Shown here in pieces: positions 1 to 11,672 of a stretch of 64,000 nt of DNA (within the stretch, counting starts at the first letter, position 1; each line of letters opens with the position of its first letter). The position numbers and the translations under genes were made by a program. The notes beneath the pieces were generated by a model, which saw nothing but the letters and a program-made list of their open reading frames with translations, made no database searches and had not been told where the DNA came from. This DNA comes from Puccinia triticina. Lineage: Eukaryota; Basidiomycota; Pucciniomycetes; Pucciniales; Pucciniaceae. The stretch lies in assembly GCF_026914185.1 (NCBI RefSeq), contig NC_070560.1, forward strand, positions 2,843,501 to 2,907,500, given 5' to 3'.

Positions 1-645
1 TTGTAAAGCAACCAGACCGGTCGAAGTACCAAAAAGAACTAACCAGTCCCTGTCATACCGTCCCACTTAGGCAAAGAAAACATGGACCGAGAAACCAATC
101 AGGAGTGTCAGGTCGACAGAACCCTGCTCCTTGACCTAAACCAGCTCAGCCAGCAACCGGGCGTTCCAACCGTCTTGTAGAGTAAACTTCGGACCCTGTG
201 ACTTAACCAGGCCAACAACAACATGTGCGTACTCACAGAAGCCACATTAGAACAGAAACTTTGGGTATAAATAACCTGACTCTCGTCTCTACACTTCTCT
301 TTCCTCAGCTCTTGTCCACTTCTCATTCGCCACACACCAGCTCAACCATTCCCATCATCGTCTCCATTGCGCACAGATCAATCAAACTCAAACCAACGCG
401 CAAAACTCCCATCATCTCAAATCTCGTTTTCTATTTCGTTATCATCGGCAGCTTGCGACGACATCGTACCGCACTCGCGTCATTCTCAGAACCTTTCCTT
501 TTTCTCTATCTTCTTTTTCTCATACACTCTTGTATCATTCAGAGCACTATTTTACTTGCCTACCACTGCCCTTAAAGGTACACAATTGTCACTTGTTTTC
601 TTTCTTTACTCTCTATTCTCATGAAGATCACCATGAGCTGACGAG
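1..645 (+). mobile_element. probable 5' LTR and leader of the copia element
   Basis: This stretch lies just upstream of the copia gag frame and has no convincing gene. A TATA box (TATAAATA) at 266-273 is followed by pyrimidine-rich sequence, as in the U3-R part of an LTR. The LTR start would lie before the window, so the two LTRs cannot be compared directly and the LTR end is not resolved. The short open frames here are low-complexity and probably not translated. Confidence 0.5.
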
Positions 646-1348
646 ATGAAATCAAACCTTAAAGTCTTGCTATTCTCACAAAAGTCGCCACTCAAGTTGC
701 ATCGAGAGGTGAATCCCGATCATGTCGTTCTGTCTTTCAATTCGGCAAACTATGCGCAGTGGGAAGAATCAATTGAAGCAACACTTCAGTATGTGTTCTC
801 CGTTACTGAGCCCATGATTGTGAAGACAAACAGTTTCACTGACCTAGCAACTGAATACAATCACGTGATTGCTAGCCTGATGAAGAATACAATTGACAAG
901 TTGCTGCTCGGGATCATCAAAGCTGCCGGCCATAAAACCACCAAATCCATCTTCAAGGCGTTAAAACTCAAGTGCCAGAGATCTGATTGGCGTCATAAGA
1001 TTGATTTGATGACAAACTTGATGGAACTAGCAAACAACACTAGCATAGCAAATGAGGTGACGATGTCAGCGTGGGCTAAGTGCATGAGTGAACTCGAGCA
1101 TTCAAAACTCACTCTCAACAAGGCGGTTGGGATTCTTCTCCAGATGAAATTCAAACTGGTCACTGGTACGGAATTGACAAAGTTTGAATTCTCGGTCAAT
1201 CAGAACCTGAACAAAAAAAGGACCCGTTTTTTGCCAATGTTGCTGCAGTCATTCAAGCTGCCACCGGGAAAGTCAGTAAAAAGGGAGTCGATAACATGGC
1301 GATGGACCTTGATTGTATTCATGCTTTCAACCAAGCCAAAGGGAAATA

Positions 1349-2393
1349 CAGTCGACTCCCTATTAACCCATACCCCTTGGTGGACCCATTTTGCTATGGG
1401 TTAACAGGATCATGGGTGAAGAGTGAAAGTCTCTATTGACCCATAATTACATGGGTTAATGACAACACCCTATTAACCCATGAATTCCATGGGTTAATGA
1501 GGCTTCTGTCTCTCTTAAACCATAATATACATGGGATAAGAGAGACTTTTTCCTTTTTTTTGAGCTTACTGCTGATAAGACACCATTATATATGGCTGAA
1601 GTGTACCCGCCAAGCGGAGCTGGGTTCCCCCCAACATATTCATTGAGATTCTCTAGCTGAAGTCTTTTTAAGGCTTGAAAGCATGATTTATTACCGACAC
1701 CCCAACTATTACGCTAAATTACATTAGCGGTGCTAATTTCTATGATAATTTGGAGTGGTGTTGAAGTTTGGCGGGTGTGGGTGTCTGGCCTGATAGGCGG
1801 CAGGCACCTCCCAATACCCGCCTCATTAAGGGAACCTATTGAGTAGGCCAGGCAGAAAGATGGGTACCCGCGATTGTGCGCGCGGGCCGAGCGCCCCCCA
1901 GCGCTTGCAGAGCTCATACTGTTGGATTTCGCGCAATCCGACAGTAAGAGCTCTGCGAGCGCTCCCAAGCGCCCCCAGCGCTTGTACAGCTACTGTTGCA
2001 CGAAATCCAACAGTACAGCTCAACAGTAGCACAGTCGTACTGTCGGATTTCACAAAATCCGACAGTACAACTCAACAGTAGCAGATGGATAATTGAAAAA
2101 GCTCATCATTCTCGGGGTCAAAATGTCAAAGTAAGCCTGGGAAAAGTTCCCTATTAACCCATGAACATCCGGATAATTGAAAAAGCTCATCATTCTCGGG
2201 GTCAAAATGTCAAAGTAAGCCTGGGAAAAGTTCCCTATTAACCCATGAACATCCGTTTTTTTTTTTTCAAAATTGGTATGGGTTACGGGGCTATAGGGAC
2301 TTATGGGTTAAGAACTGTTTTCCCCGCCTACCAAATTGGTGGACCAATTTTCCCATGGGTTAATGAGTATATGGGATAATAGGGAATCGACTG
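1349..2393. mobile_element. TIR DNA element, TA target duplication, inserted in gag
   Basis: The 1045-bp element begins CAGTCGACTCCCTATTAACC and ends with its imperfect inverted copy. TA is duplicated at 1347-1348 and 2394-2395. TA duplication and CAGT ends fit the Tc1/mariner/pogo superfamily, and no transposase is present, so it is non-autonomous. The interior repeats the terminal motif several times as small palindromes (an ATTAACCCAT arm facing an ATGGGTTAAT arm). It also carries another palindrome at 2038-2067 (ACTGTCGGATTT facing AAATCCGACAGT) and an 84-bp tandem duplication. Confidence 0.85.
2087..2254. repeat. perfect 84-bp tandem duplication
   Basis: Two identical 84-bp copies, 2087-2170 and 2171-2254, lie inside the TA-flanked element. 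Each contains the CCCTATTAACCCATG motif found at the element's ends. The perfect identity suggests recent duplication or an assembly artefact. Confidence 0.9.
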
Positions 2394-2540
2394 TATGTCA
2401 CACCTCAACGCCGTGCCCCCACTGATAAGTCGTCAAAGCTCAATCATCCACAATTTGCCGGTGAAAGAGCCGAGTATTACAAAGGGAAAGGTCAGACCAA
2501 ATCGCAGACCAGGCAATACGGAACTGAATGTGCATATTGC

Positions 2541-5500
2541 TTGGAAGATGGCCACTGGTTTGCGGATTGCTCAGAATATTGGCAAGCGGTATCCATGAAG
2601 AAAATCAGTCCGCCCCCTCTGGATTTTGAGTCAAAAGATTTGAAGTACATTCCCCCCCAACGATCCGAAAATCATGTGCAAAAAGTGAACTTCCCCGGTG
2701 TAACCAAAGGTGTTCTCCTTGACTCCGGTGCATCTGCGCATGTGAGTGGCGACTCCTCTTTCTTTGAACCGATCCGCAAGCTGACGGCCCCACGTACGTT
2801 CTATCTCGCCGTAACCAACTGCAAGGTTACCGTGACCGACGTTGGAAGAGTGACAATCCCAACGCCGACCAAAAAATGGTGATTGATGAAGTCTACTTTG
2901 TACCAGGCGTGGATGGAATCATCTTGTCAACAGGCCGGTTGATTGCAGCGGGTTGGAAATTGCAGTATGAGGGGACCGATGCGACCTTACTCAATCCTTG
3001 TGATAATTGTTACACAACAATATTCCACAACTATTGTTGGTCCCTAGAAACAACCAAGAATCGCTCTCATGTCAATAAAGTCTCTCAATTGCCATCTTTT
3101 GATCCTTATAAATGGCACTTACGCCTTGGCCATGCTTTGGATGAGATTGTTAAGCGCCATTTGAGGATAAACTACCCTGAAGCCAAGTTTAAATGGTCAG
3201 AGTTCTTCTGCAACCGCTGCACTATCTACAAAAGCACAAACCGGAAATCGCTTGGAGTTGAATCACAAATAGTCCGCGATAAACCACTTGATATGATGGT
3301 TTTGGACGTTGCCGGACCGTTTGAAGTAGATCTCCACGGGATGAAGTACTGCGTCACTCTTTGAGACCATGCCAGCACTTTCTCCTTTGTCGGGGTGATT
3401 GAGCGGAAAGCGGACGTACCAGATAAAATCATGTCCTGGATGGAGCATATGAATAATTACTTTGGAAGATATCCCACGAACGTTCAATGTGATAATGCTC
3501 CAGAATATGTCCATGCCCTGCAAAAAAGACTAGATGTGATCGGCGTGAAAACGGCCCCGAGCGCTCGCTACACCCCTCAGCAGAACGGTGAAGCTGAAAG
3601 GCTAAATTGGACGGTAGGTGACATGGCTCGTACGATGCTGCACAAGAGTGGCCTTCCTCGACGGTTCTGGAGCTACGCGTGGTTGACCGCCGGTCATATC
3701 CATAACCAAATCCCGAATTCCCGTACAGGGGAGAAGTCGCCGGTGGAATTATTCTACGGTGTACGACCCAACTCAGACGTTCTGTACCCGTTTGGTGCGA
3801 AAGCGTTGATCCACATCCCCAGTGATCGCCAAAAGAAACTGGATGAGCGGGCGCAAGAGGCTGTCATGATTGGTTATCCGGATGCAGGGGCAGGATGGTT
3901 GTTTTTCTCCCCTCGTGAAAGGCGTGCAATACACTCCACGGCGGCTGTTTTCCCGGATTCCCAGAACCTGCTGGTAAAGAAGAATGTCAAGAAATCCGAT
4001 CTGGATTTCGTCCTCAACCAGATTATGCTGAAACTGGGAGAGGAGCGTACCAATGAAATTGCGGCGGAGGAGGCAAGGCAGATGGCTCAACTGAACCCAG
4101 GTCCAGAAATTGATCTGCCAAAGACAATCAAGGTGGTGTTGTTGGGAATCAATTCGGTATTGTGGAAGGCGGCAGCGACGTATGAAATGGACAAGTTTGG
4201 CGAGCTGGACATATGGGAGGCGGTAGACCCTTTCAAGGGCATGCGGGTACTGGGTGCTTGGTGGGTATTCTCGTTGAAGAGGAGGCCTGATGGGTTGATT
4301 GAAAAGTTTAGGGCAAGGTACGTTGCAAAAGGTTTCAATCAACAGCTCGGCGTTGACTGCAACAAGACCTATGCGCCAACGGCGTCGTTGAACACTCTGA
4401 GGCTTTTGATTTCGATGGCAAACAAGTTTGGACTACCAACGGCAACATTTGATGTCAGTTCAGCATATCTCTATAGCCCAATAGAAGAGGATGTCTATGT
4501 TCAACCTCCGGTCAAAATCTTCCCGGAGCTGAGAGGAAAAGTCATGAAACTAAAAAAGGCACTGTATGGTACAAAACAAGCAGCCCGATGCTGGTGGAAG
4601 TACTTTAAACTTACTGTGGAAAAATTGGGTTTTGAGGCGAGTGAAATTGAACCCTCTCTCTATCTGTTCCGGAAAGGTGGTGGTTTTGTGGTCATCTGGT
4701 TGCATGTCGATGATGGGTTTGCGGTTGGTTCAGAGATTTCGTTGTTACATCAATTACGTGACGGGATGATGAAAGATTTGGAGATCAAGTGGTCCAGTAA
4801 AGTGGAGAGACTCGTTGGCATCAACTTTGAACAACGTTGTGATGGAATCTACCTGGATCAGAAATTGATGGCGGACAAAATCGTGGAAAAATATCAACGG
4901 AAGACCTTCACCAGAACGGTTGCACTGAGCAAGGATGTGCTTGAGACTCACGCTGGTGTGGCAGTAAACGCGACGGAATATCGATCTGTTATTGGCTCAC
5001 TAATGTACCTCTCCAGTGGGACGAGACCTGACCTGTCCTTTCCGGTAAACCTGTTAGCTTGCTTTAGCATCAATCCCAGCGAGACTCACTGGAACGCGCT
5101 AGACTATTTGATTGGATATGTCAAGAGAACGTCAGGAAAGAAATTGGCTTACCATGGGAAGAGCGATGACTTGGGACTGTGGACGGACGCGAACTGGGGG
5201 GGAGAGCACGAGAAGTCTACGACTGGGTATGTGATGACACATTGTGGAGATGCCATTGCATGGGGCTCAAGACGGCAAACAGTGGTTGCACTTTCAACGT
5301 GTGCAGCAGAATATTTGGCGCTCTCTGAAGGTTCTCAGCAATTAGCACATATCATGAATATCCTGGACGACATCAAGTTATATCCTCAGATTTCCATACA
5401 TGTTGACAATGAGGCCGCGATTTTGATTGCAACTGACAATGCTTCGAAGAAAAAGACAAAATATTTACAACGCGCTTTCTATTTTGTAAACGACTTGGTG

Positions 5501-5623
5501 CGGGCGAATGACATCAAGCTGGAGTGGACGAGCACGGTGAATCAATTGGCGGACGTGTTGACAAAGCGACTTGGCGCGACAAAAACGGCAGAGGCGGGGA
5601 TTAAGCTGGGGTTGGTCTATTAA
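2541..5623 (+). pseudogene. copia pol: protease, integrase, RT, RNase H (broken)
   Basis: The frame starts in the Gag zinc knuckle and carries an aspartic protease motif (DSGASAHVSG, Asp codon at 2721). A one-base frame change follows at an A6 run (2871-2876). Next come a GAG-pre-integrase HHCC region (WHLRLGH) and the integrase core, with catalytic residues in VLDVAGP, CDNAPEY and QQNGEAERLN. The reverse transcriptase box is LHVDDGF, and RNase H has LWTDANWGG and STCAAEYLAL. A single TGA at 3362-3364 interrupts the integrase; a CGA-to-TGA transition would explain it. The reading frame is otherwise open to the stop at 5623. Confidence 0.9.
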
Positions 5624-5645
5624 AGTTTGCATGCGTGGGAGGGGG

Positions 5646-5735
5646 TGTTAGAGTTCAGGATGCACGATGGCAAACTTTGGTGGTTATCTATGTACTTAGA
5701 TCATATGTACATAGATGTTTTAGCTTCCGTCAGTG
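5646..5735 (+). mobile_element. start of the copia 3' LTR, truncated
   Basis: TGTTAGAG begins at 5648, directly after the purine tract, and recognisable LTR-like sequence runs about 90 bp before hairpins and GC-rich sequence begin. It does not visibly match 1-645, which is expected if the window holds only the later part of the 5' LTR. Confidence 0.5.
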
Positions 5736-5834
5736 ACAGGTCCAAACCCTAACCCTGTCACTGCCGGGCACGTACAGTCAAGCTCTTGCACGCCCGGTAT
5801 CCTCTCTCTTTCCTCACCGAGATTGGATACCGGG
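5731..5834. repeat. two adjacent perfect hairpins
   Basis: CAGTGACAGG at 5731-5740 pairs with CCTGTCACTG at 5754-5763 across a 13-base loop that reads CCAAACCCTAAC in part. CCCGGTATCC at 5793-5802 pairs with GGATACCGGG at 5825-5834. They mark the point where the LTR sequence changes to GC-rich DNA and may be an edge of another insertion. Confidence 0.75.
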
Positions 5835-6871
5835 ATCGACGCGTGGAGAGCTGACCGCCGCCGGACTGTACCGTGTAGTTTCCGAGCCTTTTATACGGGG
5901 ACCGATTCGGCTCGGCCACCGAGTCTCTAACGGACGCACCAGACCGAGCCGTATAGCTCGGAGGGTGCCGCGGTGCAGCCTGTTGCGGGCAGCATTAAGC
6001 CAGCCGTGTGGGGGATGCCAATGAAACATCAGGCGCGACGTCCCGGGCTTGGCTGGCTACCACACCGATGCCGATACGTCCTCCAGGGCCCCCTGTGGCG
6101 CTGCATCCACTCGGAGCATTGCCCATTCAACAACAACCGCGAGCACCGAATGCTCATGGGCTCGCGGCTGTCGCGGCGGCCCGCACAGGCAAGCTGGATC
6201 GGCACGTCCGACGCTCTCCGGTCATGGACTGGGGGGACAACCCAACACCGCCCAATGTTGTTCGCCCGATGGTGCATGTCCTCTGTAGTGATGTTGAGAG
6301 TGTGGCCGCAGTGGAAGCTTTTGTTGCAGGGTACGAGTTCCCCTAGAGTTGGGCCAGCCGGCCATGAAGCTCTGTGTACATTTTCGCGGGTCATGGTCCC
6401 TTCGCGCGACCTCGGAAGGGTGTTGAGGTAAAAGGCTCCGGATCCCGAAAACCGTTCGTTATCACGATCCGGAGGGTACATAAGCCCTTCTGAGAGGGAG
6501 ATCAGCACCTGCCGGTCCATGTTCCGATGTCTCGTACTATGCACAACACATCTTTGCATAGCTTCAACTCTCGACCCTTTCTTAGGACGAAATTCTTACA
6601 TATTTATATGGGCCCGGGGGGAGCTCGCAGGAAGCGTGATGGCGCTGGACGCTCGGGGCTGCTCACTCTCGCCGATATAGGCTCGCCCGAAAGCCCATTC
6701 ACTCGCTCGAAAGTCCACATATGTACTACGATCCAGTCAAAAACTTGCCTCTTTCCGGAACCTTGTCCCCAATACATTCATCCTTAAGAAGTGCTCCGCC
6801 AGGATTGTTTGCTCGCCCTGCACCTTTTCCAGCATTTTCAATTTTATTCCTCTTCCCCGAGGGTTCCCAGA
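5835..6871. other. GC-rich stretch with no recognised gene
   Basis: Open frames occur on both strands (for example 6008-6346 plus and 6029-6559 minus), but none has a recognisable domain and the frames overlap each other. The stretch could be remnant transposon sequence. The last 200 bp would contain the promoter of the transporter gene starting at 6872. Confidence 0.4.
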
Positions 6872-9523
6872 ATGTGGAAAACCCTTCAAGCAAACCACTC
6901 CTTTCACCTGGTGGCGACCCTGACTGCGCTCAGCTTTGCGCTGATGGGCTATGAGAATGGGCTATTCGGTTCGTGATTCGCTTGTTCTGACTGTGGAAGG
7001 ACGCAGCCTGCTTGGACGACAAGTCCGGTTACCATATCATTTCTCTCATTCCATATTTTACAGGTGGTCTCATCGACAATCCGCAGTGGAAACAGAGATT
7101 CGCTTACCCTTCAAGACTGAGCATGTTGAGTCAATGTTCTATCTCGCAGCCACACCAGGTCAACAGCCCCATTTAAAGATGTAAACAGGTCAACGATTGT
7201 TGCTATTTACCAGATTGGCTGTCTCGTTGGATCAATGATCACCTTCGTATGCGGAGAAGCTCTGGGCCGGAAAATGACCATCAGGATCGGTGCCATAGGG
7301 ATGTCGGGCGGCGCGCTACTACAAACTCTGGCCCTTTCTCGTGAATGCCTCACAATTGGCAGGGTTCTCAGCGGCATAGGAATGGGTCCGTCCCCACCTC
7401 AAACACACTATGGCCAGGACAAATCTCATGTCATGAAGCTTTTCGCATCTGGTTCCCAGGTTTCATCAGCTCTACGGCCCCGGTGCTACTGGCAGAAGCC
7501 AGCCCACCTGAAAGTAGGGGAAGACGTGCGCTTTCCGAATGCTATCTTGAGCCTTGCTTTACAAGCTGACCACCATACTTGCTTAAAAAAAATTGCTGTT
7601 TCATACCAAATTAAGATGCTTGCGCTCAACTTTCAACGCTCAACTTTGGGATTTGTCTTAGCTACTGGATGGCGAGTAGTTATTCTATCTTGGCATTCGC
7701 TCTTCACGCCGCCAGTGCCTTCTCTTCATACGGCCAGCCCGAATTTCTGCGGCCGAAAGTTTGACTTCCGTGCTCTCTCAAAATTGCAGAACTATTGTAC
7801 CACGATGCGGTTGACAGGCTCGGTAACTTTCCAGCTTCCTATAGCTTTTCAGTAGTCAGTACCTCCGTTGCTTGCGCCGGTTCAAGACCCTGGCGCAGCA
7901 ATCCATTGGAGTGACTTGGTACTGATCCCTTTTCTTCCTTCGCCCAATTTCAGTTCCATGATAATCCCGATCGCCGTCCTCACGTGTTTGGTTCCCGAGT
8001 CGCCCCAATGGCTAATGTTTCATAATCGAGCGCCAGAGGCTCTCGCCTCGCTCAGACTGTTGGAAGGCGCCCAGCCGGATGAAATCGCACTCCGATCCAG
8101 ATTCCTCGAGATGGAGGCCAACGCAATATACGCCCATTCGATCGAGGACATAGGTTACAAAGCCTTGTTCCAAAACGACGGCCTCAGAACGCGTGAAAGG
8201 ATTCTGATTGCCTGCTCGGTCCAGTGCTTCCAGCAACTTGGAGGAGTTAACGGTTAGTTCATGCAGATTAGACAGCAACCACCAGCCACAAAGATCGCTT
8301 AAATTTCACGACAAATAAAAATACAAAACTGGATATATTATCTTCAAAAATCAAAAACTCCAGTCATTGTCTACCATGCACACTTCATGTTCTCTTCGTG
8401 TCTAGGCTTTTCAGAGCAGGCGACGGGCTTGATATCTGCATTGTTATTCACCTGGTTTTTGATCGCGTCTTTCATCCCGTGGTGCGTCCCTCAAATATAC
8501 CTAGTGCGAAAACATAATCAAACGTGGCTCTGGCGTATTGTTACTCGGGCAAATTGAAATTAAGCGCGATCTCCTTCCATGTAGGTTCCTGATTGACACC
8601 TTCGGACGCAGACTTCTAATGATCCCTTCTGTCGCAATAATGGGATCAATCTTTGCAGCCTTGGCAGGGGTGGCCAAGCAAATCGAAGAAAACGAGAATT
8701 CTCATCAGTCTAGGATGGCCGCCGTCGTCCTGTTTTTTGTGTTCCTCGCAGTATTCGCAATAGGATTTCAAGCTACTGGTATGTAAATTTGAAACGGGGA
8801 TCATGCGCTTTGAAGGATTCTTATAATCCACCTCAATCATTACAATCCGCCTGGCACCAAAGTTTGGTTTTATCCTCCAGAAATCCTGCCCCAGAGGGTC
8901 CGCGCTCAGGGAGCGGCACTTGCTACAGCTTGCAACTGGAGTCTAAACGTAACGTGCTCCTTATCTCTAAGCGGATCAGACTGGTGAGCTATTAACGAGG
9001 AGTTTGCTGTTTTAAAGTTTGTCGTGGTAGAATGTTTCCCCTTGGCAACGGAGAAAATGTAAGTTCCGTCCACACTTGGCCGCGCCTTCGTGCTTTCGAT
9101 ATTTCATACACGTTTAGATCAAACTAATATATACGATTTTGCTAAGTGGTTGGAAGACGTATCTGATTTTTATGGCCCTCAATATTTCATTCGTCCCAAT
9201 CATGGTTTGTCATTTCATTCTGACTGCGCAGTGGGGATCGGAGCGACGATTTGCTTACACTCATTCCTGTCCGCATCAAGTTCATTTTCTATCCCGAAAC
9301 GAAGGGCAAATCACTTGAAGAAATCGATCTCATGTTTGGAGACGCGGTCAGTGCCGAGCTGCGCCGACAGAAAATGAACGAAATTCAGACCTCACTCCAC
9401 GGGATTGATGCACTGGGAGAAGAAGGCCGGAAGGACCTAGATCACAAGCGCAAATCAAATCATCCGCCGTATCGAAGCTCATCAACCCCCGAGGGGGAAA
9501 AAGCTTGCGACAATATTGCCTGA
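6872..9523 (+). CDS. MFS sugar transporter, first of a tandem pair
   Basis: This is predicted to be a plasma-membrane sugar porter of the major facilitator superfamily. Thirteen exons join in phase to 530 residues: 6872-6968, 7064-7124, 7189-7385, 7460-7525, 7616-7671, 7790-7851, 7954-8252, 8364-8481, 8585-8778, 8863-8948, 9003-9058, 9147-9204 and 9281-9523. Family hallmarks are GEALGRK, LVPESPQW, DTFGRR, YPPEILPQR and FYPETKGKSLEEID. Exon boundaries follow the paralogue at 12287. The start codon is the first ATG before a hydrophobic segment ending GYENGLFG. Oddities: the intron after 7671 would begin GC rather than GT, and several acceptors are AAG or GAG, so the gene may be weakly spliced or starting to decay. 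The sugar transported cannot be told from sequence alone. Confidence 0.75.
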
Positions 9524-9774
9524 ATCCTTCGTCTGATAGGGCAGAAAAAATAATTGTATATATGTACACTCGCTGGTGATCAGGAGACGGTCGAACTCTA
9601 ATATTATTACGACTGACCAGCATCGAAGACAAAGAAATGTGCCATTTGTTTAACTCATCTTGATTCTGAACCCCTTCCCTGTTGTAACCTTATTTTCCAC
9701 GTTCTGCATCTCTGGCAAGACACAGGAGCCATCCGCAAAAAAGGGCTTCGATGTGTCATCCGAGACTCCAAAAG

Positions 9775-9871
9775 TGAACACAGACGGGGTCGAACCGCCG
9801 ATCTCTCGCTGCCGTACGGCAGAACTCATCCTGTATCGAAGGCGAGCGCCTTACCACTGGGCCATGCGTCC
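9775..9871 (-). tRNA. tRNA-Arg (anticodon TCG) with a 25-nt intron
   Basis: On the minus strand the sequence folds as a full cloverleaf. The 7-bp acceptor GGACGCA pairs with TGTGTTC, with two G-U pairs. The D stem is GCC/GGC, and the anticodon stem CTCGC/GCGAG carries loop CTTCGA plus A. The T stem is GGCGG/CCGTC with a TTCGACC loop. A 25-nt intron (plus-strand 9811-9835) sits one base 3' of the anticodon, the canonical position for nuclear tRNA introns. The mature body is 72 nt. Four T residues follow the 3' end on the minus strand (plus-strand AAAA at 9770-9773), a Pol III terminator. Confidence 0.9.
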
Positions 9872-11474
9872 ATGTATGTACGCCGCGGGGACATGTCCGA
9901 CGACGCACAGCCCTCGTTGCAGCATGTCTGCTGTGACAGCTCGCAGCACACTGTTGCGCTTGTTTGCTGATGAGGGTCAGCAACCTGACCAAAAGCTGGT
10001 TAAAATATACATAACTTTTCAAATTTCTGCATACAGTGAAGAGACATAAGATTTTACAGACCCAATCCCCATGTGAGCAGTGCTATTATTCTACAAATGC
10101 AAAGCTGTTAGACACTATCCTAAACTATCCCATTTCCAGGTTAATAAATCATCAGATTTTGGAGAATGATTCTGAACATAACTGAAATATTGTACTGTCA
10201 CTGAGTTGGTCTTATGTGTTTCATCTTGGGACTGGGTGCTTTCTTCAAAGTTCAAGGTTCCACTGCAGTATGCTCATAGGAAAGGGCTAGGAAAAATGAC
10301 TCCCAGGGATTGGGAAAAAGCTCACAAAATTACAGGAGAATTGGGAAAAGCACTTCTCAATGGTCATTGGACCATACTGGGACCCAAATTGTGTCCAGGT
10401 TCTTGTGCAGCTCGCAATTTCGCGGCAGCATTTGGGAGTTGTTGGGCTAATTCTGCCAAATTTTTGTGTACATATTTTGGTGGTTTTGGGGGTGCAAGTA
10501 ACAAGTTTGGAATTTTGGGGGGTTGTCACACCCATGTTGCTTGCGTAATGAATTAATCATTTGCAGTCAACTCCTATATATTTTCACATCTCCTCACTTT
10601 GGCCGCTTCCCAGATCTCCGTCCTGCTCTGTCCCTTGTCATTGAATTGCCAGTTGGTCTGGTTTTGTGTAGCGGAGCACCCTCTTCCGCATTACCTTTGG
10701 GAAATACCCCCCATGCCAGTGCTTCCACAACTCATTTTCACCACAAGTTTTGTAAAAAAAAAAAACATTTTCTTAAGCTCTCGCCTGGCAAAGCATTCCT
10801 TCCCTGTCACCGCCACTCCGACGATCCTGTCACCGCCACTCAGACGATCGAGGTGGTGATGTAGTCATAGGGGCGACAAACGTCCGGCCCTGGCACTGGC
10901 CCCTGTGGCAGCTTGGAGGATGGCGGTGAGCTCGTGTCTCATGGTTAGCGCTGACGTAGGTTGACGGTCACGTCAGTGTCGTCACTTGAACGCCTCCGTG
11001 GCTCCCCGGGATTGCCACTGTGGCGCACAGGAACGCCATCATGGGGCAGTGCATCAGGGCCGCAGGGATGGGCCCTGGTGGCGCAAATCGGTAATGGTGG
11101 CGCCGTTGTGGCCCGTGGGTGCTAAAAGGCTGGTGCACTGCTGGGTGGCACTCCGGCGGACCGTCCTTCGTCGATTCGCCCTGCCGTGTACATACAGCCA
11201 TACGTTAGTGTGCTTTAAATGGGTTACACTTGGTCTACCGGGCTCTACAGCATGCACAGCTCGCGGGATTCGGCTGTGGTATCTGGAATATAGAGTCCTG
11301 ATGGTGAAGCGCGGCGAAACTTGGCGAAAGCCAGTTTGCGCGGGCACGCGACTCGCAAGAGATGTCTTCATCGAAAGCAGTTGGCATCGTGACCATCTTG
11401 CCCAACAGCTGTCTCGATTCGCGGGTGTTGTGGCAATAACCGTTTTGATGACTTGAGAATCATAATCATGTATT
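9872..11474. other. intergenic, no gene recognised
   Basis: Short open frames in several phases have no recognisable domains. A 23-bp motif (CTGTCACCGCCACTC...) is repeated in tandem around 10804-10850. Otherwise I see nothing interpretable. Confidence 0.4.
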
Positions 11475-11669
11475 AGGGGGGTTCACGTTGCAAAAAAAGC
11501 AATGCTGATTTCGTCTGCTCATGCACCTGTGAGTAAGGTTTTTGCCTTGCAGATTGCTTCCAAAGGGGAGCTGCCCAGCCAAACCTTTTTGCTTTCTCAC
11601 GATTTTCAAAAGCTGCATCTGCTGGTTTTGGTTGCTGATTTTCGAAATCAGCCTTACGTGAACCCCCCT
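11475..11669. mobile_element. 195-bp MITE with ATT target duplication
   Basis: AGGGGGGTTCACGT at the left end is matched by its perfect inverted copy ACGTGAACCCCCCT at the right end. A weaker inverted match (GCTGATTTCG) continues inward. ATT flanks it at 11472-11474 and 11670-11672. A 3-bp duplication and short length suggest a non-autonomous PIF/Harbinger-like element. No coding capacity. Confidence 0.85.
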
Positions 11670-11672
11670 ATT

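Larger units (their letters stand above)
646..2620 (+). pseudogene. copia gag, interrupted by a DNA element
   Basis: The frame from 646 encodes a copia-type Gag (UBN2/Retrotran_gag-like), with phrases such as NYAQWEESIEATL near its start. It is interrupted at 1349 by a TA-flanked element. The Gag frame resumes at 2395 in exactly the phase expected if that element and one TA were absent. A further one-base frame change lies before the zinc knuckle at 2529-2570, which has C-X2-C-X4-H-X4-C spacing in the frame that continues into the protease. The gene is broken, and its copia assignment is firm from the adjoining pol. Confidence 0.8.
1..5735 (+). mobile_element. degenerate Ty1/copia LTR retrotransposon
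   Basis: Gag, zinc knuckle, protease, integrase, reverse transcriptase and RNase H follow each other in the Pseudoviridae (copia) order, with integrase before reverse transcriptase. A purine-rich tract (GGGAGGGGG) just after the last stop precedes a TGTTAG start at 5648, as a polypurine tract precedes a 3' LTR. The element is broken by a DNA-element insertion in gag, two frame changes and one in-frame stop, so it cannot be autonomous. Its reverse transcriptase motifs are still intact, which suggests it is fairly young. Confidence 0.85.

Noticed and set aside
5731..5763. Telomeric repeat (CCCTAACCCT)
   Set aside because: It is a single short match within the loop of a hairpin, with no array.
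6008..6559. Long overlapping frames on both strands in GC-rich DNA
   Set aside because: GC-rich sequence has few stops by chance. No motif supports either strand.
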